64,000 nt of DNA, taken from assembly GCA_017428765.1 (NCBI GenBank), contig JAFRQF010000026.1:82540-146539 (forward strand), given 5' to 3'. The notes beneath the pieces were generated by a model, which was given only the letters and a program-made list of their open reading frames with translations, did not search any database and was not told the origin of the DNA. Below are positions 29,949-38,380 of this stretch, in pieces (the stretch's first letter is position 1; every line of letters starts with the position of its first letter). The stretch is from Erysipelotrichaceae bacterium (GTDB lineage Bacteria > Bacillota_I > Bacilli_A > Erysipelotrichales > Erysipelotrichaceae). The translations under genes and the position numbers were made by a program.

Positions 29949-30024
29949 GCCGACTTAGCTCATCCGGTAGAGCAACGCACTCGTAACGCGTAGGTGGTAG
30001 GTTCAAGTCCTATAGTCGGCACCA
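29949..30024 (+). tRNA. tRNA-Thr (anticodon CGU)
   Basis: Cloverleaf: acceptor GCCGACT/AGTCGGC, D arm GCTC...GAGC, anticodon arm ACGCA-CTCGTAA-CGCGT (one A.C mismatch closing the loop), T arm GTAGG-TTCAAGT-CCTAT, encoded CCA. The loop reads CGT, decoding ACG (Thr). It begins one base after the FemX-like stop codon, so it appears to be co-transcribed with it unless the weak TTGTGC/TATTAT pair inside that gene is active. Confidence 0.93.
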
Positions 30025-30034
30025 TTTAAAAAAC

Positions 30035-30058
30035 AAGATCCCTCAGCGGGATCTTTTC
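30035..30058. terminator. Terminator of the FemX-like/tRNA-Thr unit
   Basis: AAGATCCC (30035-30042), loop TCAGC, GGGATCTT (30048-30055), then TT-C-TT on the plus strand; A-rich on the other side. It overlaps the end of the convergent membrane-protein gene. Confidence 0.75.
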
Positions 30059-30453
30059 TTTTTCGTTTCTTTTTTCGGACTTTTCAGAGTAAGGACACAG
30101 ATGATGAACAATACACCGAATACGATCATCACGATGCCCATGACGTTCATCAGATCGCTCTTGCCTTTGAAATACAGCGTCAGATACGCTGCCAGCAGTT
30201 CCAGGACGCCGGCAAAGCAGAGGATGCCTTTGGTATTGAACGTGATACCGAAGATCCCGGCGATGATATTGATGCCCGGGATGATGTAGATCGAAAGACG
30301 TAACAGCGTCGCTTCGAAATCCGTATACGGCAGTATCTTCATGATGACCGGGTCATTATCGAACTGGTAGGCCACCGCAAAATACATGATCACAGCTGCG
30401 ATCAGTTCCAGTACAGATATGGTCTTTGCGATGTTCCTGTTCATATTTTTCAT
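30043..30453 (-). CDS. Small integral membrane protein, unknown function
   Basis: 136 residues with four predicted transmembrane helices (about 9-30, 50-70, 72-93, 104-124) and a basic KKETKKKRSR tail facing the cytoplasm. No family recognised. It starts one base after the truA stop (TAA-A-ATG), the last gene of the ecf-truA run. A second Met three codons in (MNRNIAK) is an alternative start. Confidence 0.6.
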   Translation of the reverse strand: MKNMNRNIAKTISVLELIAAVIMYFAVAYQFDNDPVIMKILPYTDFEATLLRLSIYIIPGINIIAGIFGITFNTKGILCFAGVLELLAAYLTLYFKGKSDLMNVMGIVMIVFGVLFIICVLTLKSPKKETKKKRSR

Positions 30454-30454
30454 T

Positions 30455-31186
30455 TTAATAGAAAATCTTTACCAGATAAAGGCCGTTGGGATCGGCGTTG
30501 TAGCGTCTGGTGGTCTTGCTTGGATTCTCCAGCATGTTTTTTACATCATCAAGGCTCTTCTTGCCTCTGCCCAGATCGATCAGAGTACCGACCATGATGC
30601 GGACCATATTGCGCAGAAAACCGCTGCTGGTCACTTTGATCTTCAGGAGATCTTTTTTCCTCGTGATGGAGAACTCCGTGATGTTTCTGATCTGATTGGG
30701 ATACTCTTTCAAAGAAGAGGTATTGAAAGAAGTGAAGTCATGTTCGCCTAAAAACAGTTTCGCCCCTTCTTTCATCAGATCGACATCGAGTTTATAGAAA
30801 CACTGGTAAGCTCTGCCTTTGAGAAAGACATCATACTCGCCGATATTGATCAGATATTCGTAGGTCTTCTTCTTTACGCTGTAGCGGGCATGAAAATCTC
30901 TGGAGACCTGTTTTACTTCCATGACGTGGATGTCATCGGGAAGAAGGCTGTTCAAAGAAAACTTCAGTTTCCCTTCTTCTTTTTCCTTATCGGAATCGAA
31001 GTGAAACACCTGGCCCAGGGCATGGACACCGGCATCGGTCCTGGAAGACATGACGATGCGGATCTTTTCGCCAAACACCCTTTCGATCGCCTTTTCTACG
31101 ATATCCTGTATGGCAACGGCGTTGGTCTGCGATTGAAAACCCGCATAATTCTTTCCGTCGTATGCCAGAGTGACTTTGTATCTCAT
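30455..31186 (-). CDS. truA: tRNA pseudouridine(38-40) synthase TruA
   Basis: A 243-residue enzyme that modifies U38-U40 in the anticodon arm of many tRNAs. The catalytic Asp lies in SSRTDAGVHALGQ. Further landmarks are LAYDGKNYAGFQSQ near the start, ARYSVKKKTYEYLI and VTSSGFLRNMVRIMVGTLIDLG. The start overlaps the ecfT stop by 4 nt, in the ecfA1-ecfA2-ecfT-truA order common in Firmicutes. Confidence 0.95.
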   Translation of the reverse strand: MRYKVTLAYDGKNYAGFQSQTNAVAIQDIVEKAIERVFGEKIRIVMSSRTDAGVHALGQVFHFDSDKEKEEGKLKFSLNSLLPDDIHVMEVKQVSRDFHARYSVKKKTYEYLINIGEYDVFLKGRAYQCFYKLDVDLMKEGAKLFLGEHDFTSFNTSSLKEYPNQIRNITEFSITRKKDLLKIKVTSSGFLRNMVRIMVGTLIDLGRGKKSLDDVKNMLENPSKTTRRYNADPNGLYLVKIFY

Positions 31187-31983
31187 AAGTAAAATCTCGA
31201 TGCGATGGAGCCTGCCAAGATCACCACGCAGATGAAGATGAAAAGATAATCCTTGAAACGAAACTTCAGGACGTGGTAACGGGTCCTCTTGGCGCCCGGG
31301 ACATAGCCTCTGGCTTCCATGGCATCCGCAAGTTCATAGGCTCTTTCAAAAGCCACGGAAAATAACGGAACGATCAAAGACAGGATGGCCGAGATCTTCT
31401 CGGAAAGCCTGCCGTTTTCAAAATCGACACCGCGGGACTTCTGGGCATTCATGATGCGCATCGTCTCTTCGATGATCGTCGGAATGAAACGCAAAGCGAT
31501 CGACACCATCATCGCGACTTCATGAGCCGGGAAGCGGATCGCTTCCAGCGGTTTCAGGAGCCACTCGATGCCAAGTGTCAGATCCAGAGGATTCGTCGTC
31601 GCGGTCAACAGTGTGGTGATCGAGATCATCAGCAGCAGTCTTACGATCACGAACAAGGTATTGAATATGGCATCTTTATAGATCGCAAAACTGCCGATCG
31701 TAAATAAGATGTCCCCTGTACGGATCGTCAGGGAGTTGATGACAAGTAAGAAGATCATCATCATGATCATCGGCTTGAACGACTGTACGATCATGCGGAT
31801 GCCGATCTTCGCCATCAGCAGTGCGACCGCAAGACATAAGGCGATCGCTAAGAACACCCACCAGCTCTTCGGAACGAAGACTGCCCCGATCATTAAGAAC
31901 AAGCCGATCAGTTTTGCACGCGGATCGAGCTTATGCATCTCGGAATCGATCGGGATATATTTACCGAATACAAGGTCGTTCAT
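31183..31983 (-). CDS. ecfT: ECF transporter transmembrane subunit EcfT
   Basis: A 266-residue membrane subunit that links the two ATPases to exchangeable vitamin-binding S components. It shows N-terminal YIPIDSEMHKLDPRAKL, five to six transmembrane helices, and the two coupling-helix motifs AQKSRGVDF and MEARGYVPG. No S component is in the window, consistent with a shared group II ECF module. It overlaps ecfA2 and truA. Confidence 0.93.
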   Translation of the reverse strand: MNDLVFGKYIPIDSEMHKLDPRAKLIGLFLMIGAVFVPKSWWVFLAIALCLAVALLMAKIGIRMIVQSFKPMIMMMIFLLVINSLTIRTGDILFTIGSFAIYKDAIFNTLFVIVRLLLMISITTLLTATTNPLDLTLGIEWLLKPLEAIRFPAHEVAMMVSIALRFIPTIIEETMRIMNAQKSRGVDFENGRLSEKISAILSLIVPLFSVAFERAYELADAMEARGYVPGAKRTRYHVLKFRFKDYLFIFICVVILAGSIASRFYL

Positions 31984-32834
31984 CGTTTCACCTGCTTTGC
32001 GATCTCTTCGGCGATCTTATCCAGAGTGCGTGCTTCTTTGGATAATCTGAAGCCTTTATCGATCAGTTCGTTGCGGAAGCTCACGATCTGCGGTTCCAGC
32101 ATATTGAATTCTTTCAGTTTTTCCTTATCGGCAAACAGTTCATCGGTCGGACCGTGATAGACCAGCTTGCCTTTGGATAAGACGACGGTGTCGTCACAAT
32201 AGTTATAGACCATCTCATTATCGTGAGAGACGATGATGAGTGTTTTCCCCTGTTTTTTATTGAGATCGATGAAAAGTTCGATGATCTCCTTGGCGCCTTG
32301 CGGATCAAGACCTGCCGTCGGCTCATCCAGAACGATGACCTTCGGGTCACAGGCGATGATGCCGGCAATCGCCACACGGCGCTTCTGCCCGCCGGAAAGT
32401 TCCAGAGGCGAGACTTCGAAGTGATCCTCATCGACACCGACCAGTTTCAAGGCATCGGCAGCTCTTTTCAAAGCTTCCTGCGGCGGGAAACCGAAATTGA
32501 TCGGACCGAACGCCACATCCTTGATGACGGTCTCTTCAAACAGCTGGTATTCCGAAAACTGGAAGACCAGACCGACGTCTTTTCTTAACGGTTTGAGAAA
32601 CCTCTGCTTCTCATTGGCTCTGATCTCATAGTCAAGGATCTCCAAAGAACCCTCGCTCGGAAGAAGGAGGGCATTGAGATGTTCGACCAGTGTCGATTTG
32701 CCCGAACCCGTCTCGCCGATCACGGCAGTGACCACGTTCTCACGGATGTTCAGGTCGATATGATCGAGGGCCTTATGGGCATAAGGCATGTCCTTATTGT
32801 AGATGTAGCTTAACGCTTTGAACTTGATCGGCAT
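31980..32834 (-). CDS. ecfA2: ECF transporter ATPase EcfA2
   Basis: A 284-residue ABC ATPase. Walker A is GETGSGKST, the Q-loop VGLVFQFSEYQLFEETV, the signature LSGGQKRRVAIAG, Walker B VIVLDEPTAGLDP and the switch His in IVSHD. The start overlaps the last 25 nt of ecfA1. It pairs with EcfA1 to form the heterodimeric motor. Confidence 0.94.
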   Translation of the reverse strand: MPIKFKALSYIYNKDMPYAHKALDHIDLNIRENVVTAVIGETGSGKSTLVEHLNALLLPSEGSLEILDYEIRANEKQRFLKPLRKDVGLVFQFSEYQLFEETVIKDVAFGPINFGFPPQEALKRAADALKLVGVDEDHFEVSPLELSGGQKRRVAIAGIIACDPKVIVLDEPTAGLDPQGAKEIIELFIDLNKKQGKTLIIVSHDNEMVYNYCDDTVVLSKGKLVYHGPTDELFADKEKLKEFNMLEPQIVSFRNELIDKGFRLSKEARTLDKIAEEIAKQVKR

Positions 32835-33634
32835 AATTCATCCACCATTCCTTTCAGATCCTGCGCCTTAAGCTTTATCTTGTGCTTTCCGAACGTCTCC
32901 CTCACCTTTTCGATGAACGGGACATCCAGATCGATCTCTCTGAGTTTCTCCGCATGCATGAAGATGTTTTCCGGCTTGTCATGCATGAACAGTTTTCCTT
33001 TGTTCAATACGATACAGTCATCCGACTGTAAGACTTCTTCGATATCGTGAGTGATCGAAATGATCGTGATATCATCTCCCGAAGCCAGATCATACATCAG
33101 CTGTTTGATCTCTTTCTTGCCTTTCGGGTCAAGCATGGAAGTTGCCTCATCGAAGATGATGATGTCCGGCTTCATCGCCAGGATGCCGGCGATCGCGACT
33201 CTTTGTTTCTGACCGCCCGAAAGATTCTGCGGTTCATAATTCAGAAAGGCTTCCAGTCCTACTTTTTTCGCAAATTCATTGATGATCGCATCCATGTTTT
33301 CCGAAGGGACCAGCTTGTTTTCCAGACCGAAAGCGATATCGTCCTTTACGGTCGAACCGATGAACTGGTTATCCGGATTCTGAAAGACGATTCCCAGCCT
33401 CGTGCGGATGGAAGCGATGTTTTCTTCATTGACTTCTTTCCCGTCGATGAGGATCTGTCCGCTTTTGACCGGAAGCAGACCGGCGATCAGCTTGGCCAGT
33501 GTCGATTTGCCCGAACCGTTGTGTCCGATGATCGTGACATAGTCGCCCTGTTTTACGTCAAAACTGACGCCATTCACCGCCTTTTTCGTCTCGTTATACT
33601 GATAAAAAACGTTTTTTATTTCGATCAGACTCAT
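32810..33634 (-). CDS. ecfA1: ECF transporter ATPase EcfA1
   Basis: A 274-residue ABC ATPase. Walker A is GHNGSGKST, the Q-loop GIVFQNPDNQFIGSTV, the signature LSGGQKQRVAIAG, Walker B IIIFDEATSMLDP and the switch His in ISITHD. It is first gene of ecfA1-ecfA2-ecfT-truA. A TATAAT box lies 8 nt before the ATG, so the leader is at most a few bases. Confidence 0.94.
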   Translation of the reverse strand: MSLIEIKNVFYQYNETKKAVNGVSFDVKQGDYVTIIGHNGSGKSTLAKLIAGLLPVKSGQILIDGKEVNEENIASIRTRLGIVFQNPDNQFIGSTVKDDIAFGLENKLVPSENMDAIINEFAKKVGLEAFLNYEPQNLSGGQKQRVAIAGILAMKPDIIIFDEATSMLDPKGKKEIKQLMYDLASGDDITIISITHDIEEVLQSDDCIVLNKGKLFMHDKPENIFMHAEKLREIDLDVPFIEKVRETFGKHKIKLKAQDLKGMVDELCRSSSKR

Positions 33635-33656
33635 ACCTATTGATTATACAACATAA

Positions 33657-33683
33657 TAATAAAAAAGCACTGTTTTACAGTGC
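33657..33683 (-). terminator. Terminator of the DUF1893 gene
   Basis: GCACTG (33667-33672), loop, CAGTGC (33678-33683), followed on the minus strand by TTTTTT. It lies next to the ecfA1 promoter. Confidence 0.8.
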
Positions 33684-34067
33684 CAGCTTCCTTTTCAAAG
33701 CTTCAAACGCTTCTTTGGGATCATCGATATCTTTCACCGTCATCTCCATCGGACACATGCCGTCCCCTTTGCGGTTGACGATGTATTCGGCAAGCGTATC
33801 ATACTCGTAAGCCACTCCGTACTTGTCAAAGACCTCTCTGCCGGCTTTGGAAAGCACCGGCGTGTAAACGTTTTTTACACCCGATAAGACCAGAAGCATC
33901 GCCGAAGCCTTGCCGATGAGCTTGTCGGCAACACAGCAGTCTTTGAAGAAAGCGATGTCCTGACACATCGGCACGATGACCGGCTTGATGCCGCTGTCAT
34001 ATGAACTGTAGCCGTTGGAAGCGATGATCGAATAATCCTTTTCTACAAGTTCCTGTTTTAAATTCAT
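33675..34067 (-). CDS. DUF1893 domain protein (cytidine-deaminase-like fold)
   Basis: 130 residues from ATG 34067. An apparent earlier GTG lies inside the -10 box and was rejected. The sequence matches the DUF1893/TM1506 pattern: YSSYDSGIKPVI, CCVADKLIGKASAMLLVLSGVKNVYTPVLS, RKGDGMCPMEMTVKDIDDPKEAF. The fold resembles cytidine deaminases, but the zinc-binding HxE/PCxxC motifs are not present as such. The conserved Cys and Met-Cys-Pro motif could be functional. Function unknown. It is divergent from fba, and the mRNA is probably leaderless. Confidence 0.8.
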   Translation of the reverse strand: MNLKQELVEKDYSIIASNGYSSYDSGIKPVIVPMCQDIAFFKDCCVADKLIGKASAMLLVLSGVKNVYTPVLSKAGREVFDKYGVAYEYDTLAEYIVNRKGDGMCPMEMTVKDIDDPKEAFEALKRKLAL

Positions 34068-34073
34068 AAGTAA

Positions 34074-34100
34074 ATTATATATCACTTTTTGCGTTATAAT
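34074..34100. promoter_or_regulatory. Divergent -10 boxes for the DUF1893 gene and fba
   Basis: Minus-strand TATAAT (34074-34079) lies 6 nt before the DUF1893 ATG. Plus-strand TATAAT (34095-34100) lies 27 nt before the fba ATG, which has an AAAGGAGA ribosome-binding site. The -35 elements are weak. Confidence 0.6.
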
Positions 34101-34127
34101 GTTGTTAGAAAAAGGAGAATAGTTTTT

Positions 34128-35093
34128 ATGCCATTAGTTACATCAAAAGAAATGTTTGAGAAAGCATATAAGGGCGGCTATGCGATCGGTGCTTTCAACG
34201 TTAACAACATGGAAATCATTCAGGGTATCACGGAAGCTGCAAAAGAATGCAACGCTCCGGTCATCCTTCAGGTCTCCAAAGGTGCAAGAGCTTATGCCAA
34301 CAGAACTTACCTTGTCAAGCTGGTCGAAGCTGCCTGCATCGAAACAGGTCTTCCTATCGTCTTACACTTAGACCATGGTGATTCATTCGAGACCTGCAAA
34401 TCCTGTATCGATGACGGTTTCACTTCCGTCATGATCGATGCTTCTTCAAAACCATTCGAAGAGAACATCGCCATCACGAAACAGGTCGTTGAATATGCGC
34501 ATGCTCATGGCGTCGTCGTCGAAGCAGAGCTCGGTACACTGGCAGGTGTCGAGGATGAAGTCAACGTTTCCGCAGAAGATTCCTCTTACACAAGACCGGA
34601 AGATGTCGAAGAATTCGTCAGAAGAACAGGCTGTGACTCATTAGCCATCGCTATCGGTACTTCTCACGGTGCTTACAAGTTCAAACCTGAACAGTGCACC
34701 AGAAACGAAGAAGGCATCCTGGTACCACCTCCACTCAGATTCGACATCCTCGAAGAAGTTCAGAAGAGACTCCCTGGCTTCCCGATCGTTTTACACGGTT
34801 CATCTTCCGTTCCTCAGGAATATGTCAAGATGATCAACGAAAACGGCGGCAACATGCCGGATGCTGTAGGTGTTCCTGAACAGCAGCTCAGAGAAGCTTC
34901 CAAGCTCGCTGTCTGCAAGATCAACATCGACTCCGACCTGCGTCTTGCCATGACCGGTACGATCAGAAAGTTCTTCAATGATCATCCTGAAAAGTTCGAC
35001 CCGAGAGAATACTTAAAACCTGCAAGAGAAAACATCAAGCAGTTAGTCAAGCACAAGATCGTCGACGTCTTAGGCTGCGACAACAAGATCTAA
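34128..35093 (+). CDS. fba: Class II fructose-1,6-bisphosphate aldolase
   Basis: A 321-residue zinc aldolase that splits fructose-1,6-bisphosphate into DHAP and GAP. Start ATG 34128 has AAAGGAGA upstream; the longer frame from 34089 lacks a site. Landmarks: AYKGGYAIGAFNVNN, metal ligands in VLHLDHGDSFE (D/H), EAELGTLAG, AIAIGTSHGAYKF and the phosphate-binding VLHGSSSVP. It is monocistronic with a strong terminator and has the even codon use of a highly expressed gene. Confidence 0.96.
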   Translation: MPLVTSKEMFEKAYKGGYAIGAFNVNNMEIIQGITEAAKECNAPVILQVSKGARAYANRTYLVKLVEAACIETGLPIVLHLDHGDSFETCKSCIDDGFTSVMIDASSKPFEENIAITKQVVEYAHAHGVVVEAELGTLAGVEDEVNVSAEDSSYTRPEDVEEFVRRTGCDSLAIAIGTSHGAYKFKPEQCTRNEEGILVPPPLRFDILEEVQKRLPGFPIVLHGSSSVPQEYVKMINENGGNMPDAVGVPEQQLREASKLAVCKINIDSDLRLAMTGTIRKFFNDHPEKFDPREYLKPARENIKQLVKHKIVDVLGCDNKI

Positions 35094-35104
35094 TCGGTTC
35101 ACAC

Positions 35105-35138
35105 AAAAAGCAGTTTGTAACAACAGACTGCTTTTTTT
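35105..35138 (+). terminator. Terminator of fba
   Basis: AAGCAGTTTGT and ACAGACTGCTT around AACA, followed by seven T residues. Confidence 0.85.
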
Positions 35139-35164
35139 CTTGCCTTGATTGTTTTTGATACGGA

Positions 35165-35641
35165 TCAGAGGACTTCGTCGATCAGACAGACCGCGTAAGC
35201 GATCGCCCCTTCGCCTCTTCCCACGAAGCCCAGCCCTTCACCGCGCGTCGCTTTGACGTTGATCTGAGAGATATCGCAATGTAAGTGCTCTGCGATATTC
35301 TGACGCATCTGATCGATATGCGGTGCCATCTTCGGTTTTTCGATATTGATCAGAGAGTCGATATTGACGACTTTATAGCCGTTTTCTTTCAGCATCTTAT
35401 ACGTCTCATCGAGCAGAAGCAGCGAAGAGATCCCCTTGTATCTGGGATCGGTATCCGGAAAATGCGTTCCGATGTCCTTGAGACCCATCGCACCGATCAG
35501 GGATTCGATGATCGCATGTAACAGGACATCCGCATCCGAATGACCCAGCAGTCCTTTTTCATACGGGATCTTCACCCCGCCGATGATCAGATCTCTTCCT
35601 TCAACGAGTTTATGGATATCTTTTGACTGTCCTATCCTCAT
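35165..35641 (-). CDS. ispF: 2-C-methyl-D-erythritol 2,4-cyclodiphosphate synthase
   Basis: A 158-residue enzyme of the MEP isoprenoid pathway. Landmarks: [12 protein letters not shown] with metal-site His, [30 protein letters not shown], and the C-terminal [25 protein letters not shown]. The start overlaps the HAD gene stop by 4 nt. It is the only MEP-pathway gene in the window. Confidence 0.95.
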   Translation of the reverse strand: MRIGQSKDIHKLVEGRDLIIGGVKIPYEKGLLGHSDADVLLHAIIESLIGAMGLKDIGTHFPDTDPRYKGISSLLLLDETYKMLKENGYKVVNIDSLINIEKPKMAPHIDQMRQNIAEHLHCDISQINVKATRGEGLGFVGRGEGAIAYAVCLIDEVL

Positions 35642-36264
35642 GGCAGTTTTACCTCTCTTATATCATCAACGACTTTATTATGTTCACTTAACAGGATGTC
35701 TTTTGTCTGATGGCCCTTGCTGACAAGGACGCATTCCACACCCATCGCTTTCGCAGTTTCCAGGTCGTGCAGCGTATCGCCGATCATCAGACAGTCTTTC
35801 GGGTCCTTATCTTTGATCCAGTCCAAAGCGATATCCACTTTTGAACCGGCATAGATATTATCGATACCCAGCACCTCATCAAACAGGTCGGCGATCTCAA
35901 GCTCCTCGAGCTGTTTTTTCAATTCCACGAGGCTCGAAGCACTTAGCAGGATGTTGCGATAACCTTTTTCATGACATTCTTCAAGGACTTCCCGCACGCC
36001 GTCAAAGACTTTGTATTCATCCCGTAAAGCCCGATACCAGTCAAACCAGTACGCGCCGACTTCCGAATACGGGTTCCTGTTCCAGTCAAAGCCGACATTT
36101 TCGTAGTATTTCTTGACCGGAAAAGTGAAGATGCGCAGGTACTCTTCCTTGCTTAAAGGCCCTCTTTCCAGACCGAAATGTTCGATGGTGTGATTCTCCG
36201 CTTTGACGCAGACATCCACGTCATCCAGTATCGTTCCGTTAAAATCGAATATAATGTATTTCAT
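35638..36264 (-). CDS. HAD-superfamily hydrolase with altered DxN motif
   Basis: 208 residues from ATG 36264, which lies 7 nt after TATAAT. The ORF upstream of this Met runs through the rpoE terminator into rpoE and is rejected. Motif I reads [10 protein letters not shown]: the nucleophile Asp is kept, but the acid/base Asp at +2 is Asn. Motif II is LLSASS, the Lys lies around YAGSKVD, and motif IV is [18 protein letters not shown]. It resembles the phosphoglycolate phosphatase-like subgroup. The Asn should lower phosphatase turnover; substrate unknown. It is coupled to ispF. Confidence 0.78.
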   Translation of the reverse strand: MKYIIFDFNGTILDDVDVCVKAENHTIEHFGLERGPLSKEEYLRIFTFPVKKYYENVGFDWNRNPYSEVGAYWFDWYRALRDEYKVFDGVREVLEECHEKGYRNILLSASSLVELKKQLEELEIADLFDEVLGIDNIYAGSKVDIALDWIKDKDPKDCLMIGDTLHDLETAKAMGVECVLVSKGHQTKDILLSEHNKVVDDIREVKLP

Positions 36265-36275
36265 CAAAGACATTA

Positions 36276-36309
36276 TACAAAAAAAGGCTCGATAGGAGCC
36301 TATCAAGCC
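36276..36309 (-). terminator. Terminator of rpoE
   Basis: 11-bp stem GGCTCGATAGG (36286-36296)/CCTATCAAGCC (36299-36309) with one G.U pair, followed by seven T on the minus strand. The T run touches the -10 box of the HAD gene (36272-36277). Confidence 0.85.
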
Positions 36310-36310
36310 A

Positions 36311-36628
36311 TTAATATTCGTCTGAATTGTCGACCGGCATATCCTGGTCTTCTTCCATCTCCTCAGATTCGTCATCACCCAGTTCGATCTCAGACAGGTC
36401 GACATGGGATTCCGCAAATTTTCTGCGCTCCACAAGATCCCACTTGTTGTCCTTGAATGATGCAAATCTCGAATCAAAGGTCAGATCAGAATAGAATTGC
36501 GCTACTTTGTCATTTGACGCACCATAAAGTTTGGATACTTCCTCCCAGAGCTTCACAAACTGAACAGCACGCTTTTTCTTTGAAATGACATCGTAAGCGA
36601 TGTCCGTCATAGACTTAGCACTTGCCAT
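36311..36628 (-). CDS. rpoE: RNA polymerase delta subunit RpoE
   Basis: 105 residues. The N-terminal HARE-HTH domain (MTDIAYDVISKKKRAVQFVKLWEEV, then FYSDLTFDSRFASFKDNKWDL) is followed by a short acidic tail rich in Glu/Asp (SEIELGDDESEEMEEDQDM). This is the Firmicute-specific delta factor that speeds core recycling and alters promoter selectivity. The acidic tail is shorter than in Bacillus (173 residues total). It has its own terminator. The DUF1934-like gene lies directly upstream. Confidence 0.92.
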   Translation of the reverse strand: MASAKSMTDIAYDVISKKKRAVQFVKLWEEVSKLYGASNDKVAQFYSDLTFDSRFASFKDNKWDLVERRKFAESHVDLSEIELGDDESEEMEEDQDMPVDNSDEY

Positions 36629-36644
36629 TTTACTACTTTACTCC

Positions 36645-36983
36645 CTAGCAATACTTTATTCTAATAATCCTCTCCTCATCAGATATGAGGTAATGCACTA
36701 TCAATATATCATTATTCATCTGAAATTCAACCACTTTTACATTTAATTTACAAATTCCCTCCGGTGTCGTAATTTTTGCATAGTGATTGGTCTTCAAGTG
36801 CAATTCCAGCAGGTGGTCTTCGCTCTGACGGAAAAAACAAAATCCGTCGTCATAGACGCACATCTCACATAAAGAATTGGCGTTATCGCAATAAGAAAAA
36901 CAATTTTTGCCTGCGATATTCTCGACCAATACTTCATCGTAATATCCGCTCGCTGGATTACTGAGTGATACGATAGCATTCAT
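36645..36983 (-). CDS. DUF1934-like small beta-barrel protein
   Basis: 112 residues from ATG 36983 (MNAIVSLSNPASGYYDE). I preferred this start because TTGACT, 17 nt, TTAAAT ends 8 nt upstream; an earlier frame to 37007 would cross that promoter. The C-terminal part (HLKTNHYAKITTPEGICKLNVKVVEFQMNNDILIVHYLI) resembles the YwiB/DUF1934 calycin-type barrel. Assignment is tentative. It has five cysteines after residue 30, unusual for a cytosolic protein of this size. It lies upstream of rpoE and is divergent from murD. Confidence 0.55.
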   Translation of the reverse strand: MNAIVSLSNPASGYYDEVLVENIAGKNCFSYCDNANSLCEMCVYDDGFCFFRQSEDHLLELHLKTNHYAKITTPEGICKLNVKVVEFQMNNDILIVHYLISDEERIIRIKYC

Positions 36984-36991
36984 CAGTATCC

Positions 36992-37035
36992 ATTTAAGCG
37001 CAATCATTTTAATAAGTCAACAATAATGATAGAAT
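36992..37035. promoter_or_regulatory. Divergent promoters of the DUF1934-like gene/rpoE and murD
   Basis: Minus: TTGACT (37015-37020), 17 nt, TTAAAT (36992-36997), ATG 8 nt further. Plus: extended -10 TGATAGAAT (core 37030-37035), ATG 7 nt further at 37043. Both mRNAs would be leaderless or nearly so. Confidence 0.65.
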
Positions 37036-37042
37036 TAGGGAT

Positions 37043-38380
37043 ATGGAATATCACAACAAAAAAGTTTTGGTCATCGGCCTGGCCAGGTCCGGCATGGCCG
37101 CTATAAAAGTCCTGCACAGATTAGGTGCGCAGATCTTTCTTTCCGAAAGAAAAATGCCTTCTGAAAAGGACATCGAAATATTGAAACAGATGGACGTAAC
37201 GATCTATGACCAGGATATGTCCGTCTTTGAAAAAGACTATGATCTGGTCATCAAGAATCCGGGCGTAGCTCCGGTATCGCCTATCGTAAAACGCCTGAAC
37301 GAAAGAAAGATCCCCATCATCACGGAGATCGAGCTGGCATTCGATGTCTCAAAGCCGCAGCATTATATCGCGATCACCGGCACCAACGGCAAGACCACGA
37401 CGACCACACTGATGTATGAGCTGCTCAAGACCGCCTTCAAAGACAAGGCTCTGGTCGGCGGCAATATCGGCACACCTTTGTGTGAACTTGTCCTGGAACA
37501 CGACCTGATGGAAAAGGAAGGCTATTACATCTCATTAGAGATCTCCAATCACCAGCTGGTCGACATCGATACCTTCCGTCCGCAGATCGCTACGATCATC
37601 AATCTGACCCCGGACCACATCGAAACGATGGGTTCTCTGGATGCCTACTACAAGTCCAAGACCGAGGTCTACCGCAACATGAAGGATGATGATGCCTTCA
37701 TCGTCAATGAGGATGATGAAGTCCTTGCCGGATATCTGAAAAAATATCCGCCCGTATGCAAGAGATACGGTATCTCCCTAAACAGGACCGATACCTATTC
37801 TTTCATCAAAGACGGATCCATGTATGTGAACAATGAAGAAGTGCTGCCGTTATCCAACGTACATATCGTCGGACGTCACAACCTGCAGAACATCATCATT
37901 GCCATCACGGCCGCAAAGCTCTTGGGCATATCCAACGAAGATATCTGCAAGACCATCGATGCTTTCAAGGGTGTCGAACACCGCATCGAATATGTCAGGA
38001 CACTTGACGGCGTCTCTTATTACAACGATTCCAAAGCGACCAACACGGACGCTACCAATACGGCTCTCGATGCATTCGAAAAAGGCGTCATCCTATTGGT
38101 CGGCGGCTATGAAAAAGGTCTGGATATGACCGACACCAGAAAGCACCTCAGCTGTGTCAAAAAGATCATCGGCTTCGGTGTTGCCGGCGAAAGGATCGCA
38201 AAAGATCTCGACCCGGATGCGATCATCGTCAATGATCTGGTTCAAGCAGTGAATGAGGCAAGGAAATATGCAGCAAAAGGAGATGTGATCCTGCTGTCGC
38301 CTTCCACCTCCAGTTTTGACCAGTATTCCGGATACGAAGAAAGAGGAAGACATTTCAAACAGATCGTAAATTCCTTATGA
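37043..38380 (+). CDS. murD: UDP-N-acetylmuramoyl-L-alanine--D-glutamate ligase
   Basis: A 445-residue Mur ligase that adds D-Glu to the peptidoglycan stem. N-terminal Rossmann domain: KKVLVIGLARSGMAAIKVL. ATP-binding P-loop: ITGTNGKTTTTTLMYELL. Central-domain residues are in NLTPDHIETMG and VEHRIEYVRTLDGVSYYNDSKATNTDAT. The C-terminal domain ends LLSPSTSSFDQYSGYEERGRHFK. Its last codon overlaps the murI start (ATGA). MurI makes the D-Glu that MurD uses, so the pair is a functional operon. The start is likely leaderless. Confidence 0.96.
   Translation: MEYHNKKVLVIGLARSGMAAIKVLHRLGAQIFLSERKMPSEKDIEILKQMDVTIYDQDMSVFEKDYDLVIKNPGVAPVSPIVKRLNERKIPIITEIELAFDVSKPQHYIAITGTNGKTTTTTLMYELLKTAFKDKALVGGNIGTPLCELVLEHDLMEKEGYYISLEISNHQLVDIDTFRPQIATIINLTPDHIETMGSLDAYYKSKTEVYRNMKDDDAFIVNEDDEVLAGYLKKYPPVCKRYGISLNRTDTYSFIKDGSMYVNNEEVLPLSNVHIVGRHNLQNIIIAITAAKLLGISNEDICKTIDAFKGVEHRIEYVRTLDGVSYYNDSKATNTDATNTALDAFEKGVILLVGGYEKGLDMTDTRKHLSCVKKIIGFGVAGERIAKDLDPDAIIVNDLVQAVNEARKYAAKGDVILLSPSTSSFDQYSGYEERGRHFKQIVNSL

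Noticed and set aside
36265..36477. N-terminal extension of the HAD ORF
   Set aside because: It reads through the rpoE terminator and the rpoE 3' end in another frame; the ATG at 36264 follows a clear -10 box and gives the motif I start.
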